Position numbers and translations under genes: made by a program. A DNA stretch of 64,000 nucleotides from Halopenitus persicus (GTDB lineage: Archaea; Halobacteriota; Halobacteria; Halobacteriales; Haloferacaceae), in contig NZ_AP017558.1 of the NCBI RefSeq assembly GCF_002355635.1, positions 1,674,001-1,738,000 of the forward strand, written 5' to 3'. The first letter of the stretch is position 1, and each line of letters begins with the position of its first letter. Below the pieces are notes generated by a model. The model was not told the DNA's origin. It was given only the letters and a program-made list of their open reading frames with translations, and did no database searches. Of the stretch, positions 58,655 through 64,000 are shown one piece after another.

Positions 58655-59311
58655 TCACTCCGCCCGGAGCGCCGGCGGGTGCTGGACCTCGATCGCCGTC
58701 GCCGTCGACAGCGGCAGCCGCATCTCGATCTCCCGCGCCTTGCGCTCGACCACCTCGAACCCGAGCCGGCGGTAGATGTCACAGGCCACCGAGTTCGACG
58801 GCTCGACCGTCAACTCGATCGCCTCCCGACCGTTCGCCGCGCCGAGGGCGATGATCTGCTTGCACAGCTCGGTCCCGAGTCCCCGGCCGTGGTAGGCCGG
58901 CCCGACGAAGACCGCGAGCTCGGGTTCGGCGGCGTACGTCGGGGTGTACACCGCGTGGCCGGCGATCCCGTCCGGTCCGTGAGCGACGACGTTGAGCCCC
59001 CGGTCGAACAACCGGTCAAGCCACGTGTCGATCTGCCGGTCGTTGACTGGCGGGAGGCCCTGGGCCCGCTCGACCGAGGTGAACGTTCCGTACATCTCCA
59101 CGAGCCCGTCCCGATCGGCGTCGGTTGCCTCGCGGATCGTCCAGGGCGTGCCGTGTTTGTCCACGAACCGCGGACAGCGCGGCGGACAATGTGGCGTCCC
59201 CTCGCAGTCGTCGGGGGCCCAGTACGAGCAGGCGGCCTCCGAGCTGGATTCGAGGGAGGCGTCGGGGTCGGGGGAGATGTTGGGATCTGGGGAGGCGTGG
59301 GAATCAGTCAT
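58655..59311 (-). CDS. GNAT-family N-acetyltransferase with Cys-rich N-terminal segment
   Basis: 218 residues from ATG 59311 (MTDSHASPDPNISPDPDA); ATG 59362 would add 17 His/Asn-rich residues. After the acidic tail, CSYWAPDDCEGTPHCPPRCP has four Cys within 20 residues and may bind zinc. Then a GNAT domain: WTIREATDADRDGLVEMYG, LAVFVGPAYHGRGLGTELCK (acetyl-CoA pyrophosphate loop) and SNSVACDIYRRLGFEVVER. Substrate unknown. Confidence 0.87.
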   Translation of the reverse strand: MTDSHASPDPNISPDPDASLESSSEAACSYWAPDDCEGTPHCPPRCPRFVDKHGTPWTIREATDADRDGLVEMYGTFTSVERAQGLPPVNDRQIDTWLDRLFDRGLNVVAHGPDGIAGHAVYTPTYAAEPELAVFVGPAYHGRGLGTELCKQIIALGAANGREAIELTVEPSNSVACDIYRRLGFEVVERKAREIEMRLPLSTATAIEVQHPPALRAE

Positions 59312-59420
59312 GGGTTGATGGTGGTGTTCGTTCGTGGTGTGCGAGCTGTTCTCGTCGTACATCCGTCACTACGTGTAGGACGTGCTTTAACGCGACCACG
59401 AACATCTTCGGTCGACGTGA

Positions 59421-59471
59421 GAAAAAGGCGGTCGGCGTGACGAAAAGGCGGTCGGCGTGACGAAAAGGCGG
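59421..59471 (+). repeat. 20-bp tandem repeat, 2.5 copies
   Basis: Units (a/c)gaaaaaggcggtcggcgtga / cgaaaaggcggtcggcgtga and a partial third (cgaaaaggcgg), between the 3' end of the gap gene and the 5' region of the GNAT gene, both on the minus strand. Confidence 0.88.
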
Positions 59472-59524
59472 TGACGATTCGATCGGGACCTCGATGGCGG
59501 GGCTGATCTGCCTTCCGGCGCCGG

Positions 59525-60589
59525 TCAGTCGTCGACCGGGACCGCCTCGCGGTCGCCGCGGACGTCGAACAGGCTCTCGAGTCCCACGCCGAGCGCCTCG
59601 TTGGTCCGTTCGACCGACTCCGCGGCGTCCACGTCGGTCACCATCGCCCGGATCGCGTCGACGTTTTCGGGGATGACGTCCGACTCCTGGTGAACGTTCT
59701 GGAACAGGTATAGGTCCGGACCCTCCATTCCGACGGACTCGGCCCAGACGCAGTTCTCCCACAGGTCGCCGCGGGGACGCCCCGCGTCGAGGGCGTAGTC
59801 CTTCAGCTTGCCGGCGCCGTCGATGTCGGCGGTCTCCGGGATCGTGAAGATCCGGGATTCGTCGGCCAGGAGGTCCAGGATCGCGTCCTCGTCGGGCTCG
59901 GCCGCGAGCGTGACGTTGAGGCTGTGGGTGTGCATCAGCGTCGTCGGGGCCTTCAACGCGAGCGTGTCGATGTCGACGTCGGGGAAGATCGTGTTGACGT
60001 CGGGGCCGTGGTGGGAGGGGATCGAGACCGGGTCGGGAAGCACGTCGTTGACCGGTCCGCGGCCCGTCTCGGAGGGGTCGCCGCTGCGGCGTACCAGCGT
60101 CACTCGCACCTTCTCGATGCCGTACTCCTCCTCGAGCGGGGCGATGACCCGCGAGAGGGCGGTCGTGTTACACGAGACCACGCGGACGTAGTCGGCGTCG
60201 CGGGCGTCCTCGAAGTTCGACCGGGCGTTAAAGGAGACGTCGGCGACGTCGGCGCCCTCGCCGCCCTGGAAGACCGCGGGCGTGTCGTGGTCCTCGTAGA
60301 CGGGGCGGTTCTTCGCGCCGATGTCGCTCGGACAACAGTCGACGACGATGTCGCTGGCCTCGACGAGCGCGTCGAGGTCGCCGGCGATCTCCAGCCCGGC
60401 GTCGGCGAACGCGTCCGCACGCTCCTCGATCGCCGCGTAGAGGTCGTACCCGCGGCGGATCGCCGCCTCGGCCTCGTAGTTCGGCCGGGTCTTCGCGACG
60501 CCGCTGACCGTCATGTCCGGCTGGGACGCGACGGCGTCCGCGACGCGCTTTCCGATCGTTCCGTATCCGTTGACGCCCACGTGGATCAT
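59525..60589 (-). CDS. gap: Type II NAD(P)-dependent glyceraldehyde-3-phosphate dehydrogenase
   Basis: 354 residues, the archaeal form. [17 protein letters not shown] (cofactor), [21 protein letters not shown] with catalytic Cys140, [19 protein letters not shown] and [11 protein letters not shown]. Reversible oxidation of GAP to 1,3-BPG; in haloarchaea this type is mainly linked to gluconeogenesis. Own promoter with TATA 27 bp upstream; partner pgk is nearby. Confidence 0.95.
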   Translation of the reverse strand: MIHVGVNGYGTIGKRVADAVASQPDMTVSGVAKTRPNYEAEAAIRRGYDLYAAIEERADAFADAGLEIAGDLDALVEASDIVVDCCPSDIGAKNRPVYEDHDTPAVFQGGEGADVADVSFNARSNFEDARDADYVRVVSCNTTALSRVIAPLEEEYGIEKVRVTLVRRSGDPSETGRGPVNDVLPDPVSIPSHHGPDVNTIFPDVDIDTLALKAPTTLMHTHSLNVTLAAEPDEDAILDLLADESRIFTIPETADIDGAGKLKDYALDAGRPRGDLWENCVWAESVGMEGPDLYLFQNVHQESDVIPENVDAIRAMVTDVDAAESVERTNEALGVGLESLFDVRGDREAVPVDD

Positions 60590-60610
60590 GGACGAAATTC
60601 GACCGGCGAC

Positions 60611-60620
60611 GCGTATAATC
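60611..60620 (-). promoter_or_regulatory. TATA box of gap
   Basis: gattatacgc on the minus strand, centred 27 bp upstream of ATG 60589: leaderless spacing. Confidence 0.65.
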
Positions 60621-60740
60621 GTTACGAGACCGCCGAAGACGGGTGTTGTGACCCCGTCTCCCGTCCCCGTTTACCTTCGGCTATCCGGCCCGGCGTCGCG
60701 AGAGGCAAACGCTAACGGGATGGACGTGTCACCGGAACGT

Positions 60741-61706
60741 ATGTCGACCGACGTGACCGACGCCGACCTCGCGACCGCCGCCGACACCGCCGTCGGGCAG
60801 TGTCTGAACCTCGCCGCCGACGAATCGATCGTGATCGTCACCGACGACGAGCGCCGGCCGATCGGCGAGGCGCTGTATGCGGCCGCCCGCGACGTGACCG
60901 ACGACGCGACGATCCTGCAGTATCCGCCCGGCGAACAACACGGCGGCGAGCCCCCCGCGGCCGTCGCCGAGGCGATGGCGGCGACCGACGCGTTCCTCGC
61001 ACCGACGACGAAAAGCATCAGTCACACGCGTGCACGCGGCGACGCGTGCGAGGCCGGCGCGCGCGGCGCCACCCTGCCAGGGATCACCGAATCGGTGTTC
61101 GTGACCGGTCTCGACGCCGATTACGCCGCGATCGCCGACCACTGTGCGACGGTCCACGACCGGGTCGCCGGCGCCGACACGGTCCGCGTCACGACCCCCG
61201 CCGGAACCGACGTCACGTTCGAGCCGGGCGACCGCGAGTGGAACACCGACACCGGACTGGTTCACGAGCCAGGCGACTTCTCGAACCTCCCCGCCGGCGA
61301 GGTGTTCGTCTCCCCGGAGACGGCCGACGGCACCTACGTCGTCGACGGGACGATGCGGCCTCACGGACTGCTCGCGGACGACGAGCGGCTCACCTTCGAG
61401 GTCGAGGACGGCTACGTCACCGCGATCTCCGACCCCGAGATCCGCGAGCAGGTCGAGGCCGGCGCCGAGACGGTCGGACGGGACGCATACAACCTCGCCG
61501 AGCTCGGGATCGGCACCAACGTCGGCGTGACCGACCTCGTCGGGTCCGTCCTCCTCGACGAGAAGGCCGCCGGGACCGTTCACATCGCGATCGGCGACGA
61601 CGCCAGCATCGGCGGCGACACCGAGGCCCCGCTGCATCTCGACGGGATCCTTCGGAACCCCACGGTCTACGTCGACGGCGAAGCGATCGATCTTCCGTCG
61701 GCGTGA
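60741..61706 (+). CDS. Metallo-aminopeptidase-like protein (M29 type)
   Basis: 321 residues from ATG 60741 (MSTDVTDADLATAADTAVGQ); the open frame further upstream has no homology. Family features: SISHTRARGDACEAGARGATLPG, ETADGTYVVDGTM, AELGIGTNVGVTDLVGSVLLDEKAAGTVHIAIG. The Glu/His/Asp set near the end fits metal binding by thermophilic M29 aminopeptidases, though the protein is shorter (usual ~400), so activity should be treated with care. Confidence 0.85.
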   Translation: MSTDVTDADLATAADTAVGQCLNLAADESIVIVTDDERRPIGEALYAAARDVTDDATILQYPPGEQHGGEPPAAVAEAMAATDAFLAPTTKSISHTRARGDACEAGARGATLPGITESVFVTGLDADYAAIADHCATVHDRVAGADTVRVTTPAGTDVTFEPGDREWNTDTGLVHEPGDFSNLPAGEVFVSPETADGTYVVDGTMRPHGLLADDERLTFEVEDGYVTAISDPEIREQVEAGAETVGRDAYNLAELGIGTNVGVTDLVGSVLLDEKAAGTVHIAIGDDASIGGDTEAPLHLDGILRNPTVYVDGEAIDLPSA

Positions 61707-61782
61707 GCCGCCGTGCGCGAGCCGTCCACACGCGCCGCCCGACACACGCGGGTTTTTAGGCCTCGACGGGCTAGCGCCACCG

Positions 61783-62433
61783 ATGAGCGACACACGCGAG
61801 CGCGTCGGTCTCGTTTGCCCCTCCTGTTCTCCCGGCGAGCCGACGGTCCACGAGGTGCTCAGCCCCGGCGGGCAGGCCACCGTCAGATGTACCGACTGCG
61901 GTCACACGCACAAAGCCGAGATCACGGAACCGGAGACGACCGCCATCGACGTCGTCGTCTCCCAGGACGGCGAGTCGTTCACGACGACGATGGAGGTCCC
62001 CGCCGACACGTACGCCGAGATCGGCGGCGAGTTCGTCGTCGACTCCCCGGAGGCGCTGCTTCAGGCCCGGGTGACGGACATCGAGGTCGGCCCCGAGGAG
62101 CGCGTCGAGGAGGCCGACGTCGAGGCGATCGAGACGCTGTGGACCCGGGCGGTCGACAACGTTTCGGTGAAGGTGACCCTGCACCCCGCCGACGGCAACC
62201 GCGATCAAACGCGTCCCCTCACGGTCGCCGTCCCCGGCGACTACGAGTTCGAGATCGGAACCACCGAGACGTTCGGCGACGAGGAGTTCACCGTTGAGGG
62301 GGTCCAGATCCGGGAGAACGCCCCCGACTACCGGTTCGATAAGCTCGACCACGAGGGCGACGTCGCCTTCGCGAAGGACGTCAAGCGACTGTACGCACGC
62401 GACGAGACCTCGACCGCCTGGTCTGCCTGGTAG
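61783..62433 (+). CDS. HVO_0476-type zinc finger protein
   Basis: 216 residues. Zinc ribbon at the N-terminus (LVCPSC...VRCTDCGHTH, Cys pairs ~22 residues apart), then a beta-rich domain with ETLWTRAVDNVSVKVTLHPA and RFDKLDHEGDVAFAKDVKRL. Matches the haloarchaeal HVO_0476 family of unknown function. Possibly RNA- or protein-binding. Confidence 0.88.
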   Translation: MSDTRERVGLVCPSCSPGEPTVHEVLSPGGQATVRCTDCGHTHKAEITEPETTAIDVVVSQDGESFTTTMEVPADTYAEIGGEFVVDSPEALLQARVTDIEVGPEERVEEADVEAIETLWTRAVDNVSVKVTLHPADGNRDQTRPLTVAVPGDYEFEIGTTETFGDEEFTVEGVQIRENAPDYRFDKLDHEGDVAFAKDVKRLYARDETSTAWSAW

Positions 62434-62549
62434 GGCCGTCGGCTCACTGCTCCCGTTTCGCCCGCTTGGTCCTCGATCCTCATTCGTCCCATGACGCTCT
62501 CAGAGCTCTGACCACAGCTTTCAGGAGCCACCGTGATCTATGGTATCGT

Positions 62550-63191
62550 ATGTCCTCCGACGCCGCTCGCGCCCGATTGGTCGAACGTCTCCGGGAGCGG
62601 TTGGACGTCGACGAGGCCGTCCTCGCGGCGATCGGGTCGGTTCCCCGCCACGAGTTCGTTCCCGACGCGACCGTCGAGCGTGCCTACGCCGACCGTCCCC
62701 TGCCGATCGGCGCGGACCAGACGATAAGCGCCCCACATATGGTCGCGCTGATGGCGGACCTGATCGACGTCTCCGAGGGTGACCGCGTCCTGGAGATCGG
62801 AACCGGCTGTGGCTACCACGCCGCGGTCGTCGCCGAGCTCCTCGGCAAGTCGGGCGCGGTCTACAGCGTCGAGTACGTCGCCGAGCTCGCCGCTGCCGCC
62901 CGCCGCCGCCTCGACCGGTTGGGTTACGACGCCGTCCACGTTCGCGTCGGCGACGGCCGCGACGGCTGGTCCGACCACGCGCCCTACGACGCGGCGTACC
63001 TCACCTGTGCGGCCGCCGACGGGATCCCGGAGGCGATCGTCGACCAGACTCGTGTCGGCGGACGGGTCGTCGCGCCGGTCGGCCGGCGGGGTCGCCAGGA
63101 GCTCGTCCGGCTCGTCGTCCGGCGGCACGGCACCGATCGCGAGCGCCACGGCGGCGTCCGGTTCGTGCCGATGATCGACGACGAGGGGTGA
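62550..63191 (+). CDS. pcm: Protein-L-isoaspartate O-methyltransferase
   Basis: 213 residues from ATG 62550. VPRHEFVPDATVERAYADRP, QTISAPHMVALMADLIDV, SAM motif LEIGTGCGYHAAVVAELLG, VGDGRDGWSDHAPYDAAYLT. Methylates isoaspartyl residues in damaged proteins using SAM. A second, more divergent homolog follows 121 bp downstream on the same strand. Confidence 0.94.
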   Translation: MSSDAARARLVERLRERLDVDEAVLAAIGSVPRHEFVPDATVERAYADRPLPIGADQTISAPHMVALMADLIDVSEGDRVLEIGTGCGYHAAVVAELLGKSGAVYSVEYVAELAAAARRRLDRLGYDAVHVRVGDGRDGWSDHAPYDAAYLTCAAADGIPEAIVDQTRVGGRVVAPVGRRGRQELVRLVVRRHGTDRERHGGVRFVPMIDDEG

Positions 63192-63312
63192 CCGGCCGTT
63201 CCGCTCGACGACGGTTCCCTCGATCGACTGAGCTCCGCCACCCGATCGATCCTCCGGGACGAAATCCGGTCCCGAGCGTGCAGTTCATTACGCCCGGCGC
63301 CCGAGTTCGAAC

Positions 63313-64000
63313 ATGGACGAGGCGACGTTGCGGGCGGACATGATCGAGAGCCTGGAACACCGTCTCGACCGACCGCTCGAGGAACGGGTTCTCTCGGCGC
63401 TCCAGCGCGTCCCCCGCGAGACGTTCGTCTCGGAGTCCCCGTATGACGACCGCGCCGGCGAGGAGCACGGCACGCGCACGCTCGCGCCCTCGACGGTGGT
63501 TCGGATGGTCTCGGCGCTCGATCCACATCCCGGCGAGGAGACCCTCGTCGTCGGCGCCGGGGTGGGGTACACGGCGGCAGTCCTCGCTGAGATCGTCGGC
63601 GACAGACGCGTTCACGCGATCGACGTCGACCGGGACCTCGTCCGTCTGGCCCGGTCGAACCTCTCGGCGGCCGGCTACGACGCCGTGTTGGTCGATCGGC
63701 GGAACGGAACCACCGGCCTCCCCGAGTACGCCCCGTTCGACCGGATCCTTCTGGAGGCTGCCGTCGCCGAGCCGCCCCGCGCTCTGCTCGACCAGCTCGC
63801 CGTGGACGGCCGGCTCGTGCTTCCCCGCGGCACCGGGACACAGACCCTGATCGCCGTCAGCCCCGACGCCGGCGAGCACTCCGACGGGCCGGAGCGGTCC
63901 GGGACTCGCGATCGACGCTATCGCGTCCTCGATCAGGCTGGCCCCGTCAGACTCCCGCCGATGCTTGCCGACGGCGAGCGCGGCCGGATAGAGCGCAACC
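63313..64000 (+). CDS. Divergent protein-isoaspartate methyltransferase homolog (3' end outside window)
   Basis: 229 codons from ATG 63313 without a stop at the right edge. MDEATLRADMIESLEHRLDR, RVPRETFVSESPYDDRAGEE, TLAPSTVVRMVSALDPHPGE, SAM-loop-like VVGAGVGYTAAVLAEIVGD, VDRRNGTTGLPEYAPFDRIL. The conserved Q-T-I-S-x-P motif is altered to TLAPSTVV, and motif I to GAGVGY, so substrate or activity may differ from pcm next door. Probably a paralog in an operon with pcm. Confidence 0.88.
   Translation, partial: MDEATLRADMIESLEHRLDRPLEERVLSALQRVPRETFVSESPYDDRAGEEHGTRTLAPSTVVRMVSALDPHPGEETLVVGAGVGYTAAVLAEIVGDRRVHAIDVDRDLVRLARSNLSAAGYDAVLVDRRNGTTGLPEYAPFDRILLEAAVAEPPRALLDQLAVDGRLVLPRGTGTQTLIAVSPDAGEHSDGPERSGTRDRRYRVLDQAGPVRLPPMLADGERGRIERN

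Overview
This is a high-GC archaeal chromosome segment from a halophilic archaeon (class Halobacteria). The evidence is the strongly acidic proteome (Asp/Glu/Ala-rich, Lys-poor), the split RNA polymerase genes (A'/A'' and B'/B''), an archaeal primase large subunit, Hjc, NucS, a type II archaeal GAPDH, L10e, archaeal pilins, and many TATA boxes 26-30 bp upstream of start codons, as expected for leaderless mRNAs. The leucyl-tRNA synthetase is of bacterial type, as is known for haloarchaea. I cannot place the genus from sequence alone.

Layout. 1-6.6 kb: surface and envelope genes (partial secreted protein, RecA-fold regulator, type IV pilin with a decayed second pilin, small membrane proteins, a large Asp/Gly-rich surface protein). 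6.6-12 kb: HhH protein, a formate/nitrite-type channel fused to two USP domains, an unusual histidine kinase and an HxlR regulator. 12-18.5 kb: a thiol- and methionine-rich set (DUF3179 lipoprotein, CC-motif membrane protein, Met-rich membrane protein, CoA-disulfide-reductase-like flavoprotein, and an HMA protein that looks like the N-terminal third of a P1B ATPase). 18.5-22.3 kb: zinc-ribbon membrane protein, NifU C-terminal domain, USP, a divergent kinase-like protein, histidine phosphatase, DHFR.

22.3-32.0 kb: the RNA polymerase operon rpoH-rpoB2-rpoB1-rpoA1-rpoA2-nusA, with a 490-residue intein in rpoA2 and a B' zinc ribbon that has lost its cysteines. 32.3-32.6 kb: two identical tRNA-Asp genes plus a 3' tRNA remnant. 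33-41.5 kb: housekeeping (FAH-family hydrolase, priL, hjc, ahcY, an SAH/MTA deaminase, hisH, family 4 UDG, DUF99). 41.5-47.7 kb: a nitrogen-compound catabolism island (FAD amine/amino-acid oxidase, class III aminotransferase, guanidino-enzyme homolog lacking its cysteine, Lrp regulator, remnant of a PotA-type ATPase, aldehyde dehydrogenase). 47.8-64 kb: two Hsp20s, pheA, leuS, DUF2085, TM2 protein, cold-shock protein, RimK-like ligase, rpl10e, nucS, pgk, GNAT, gap, aminopeptidase, HVO_0476-type protein and two tandem protein-isoaspartate methyltransferase homologs, the last cut by the window edge.

A recurrent background feature is short tandem duplication (units of about 18-31 bp, 2-7 copies) between genes, inside genes, and twice copying a gene's 3' end with its stop codon. 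pgk and gap together cover adjacent glycolytic/gluconeogenic steps. ahcY and the deaminase together handle S-adenosylhomocysteine.
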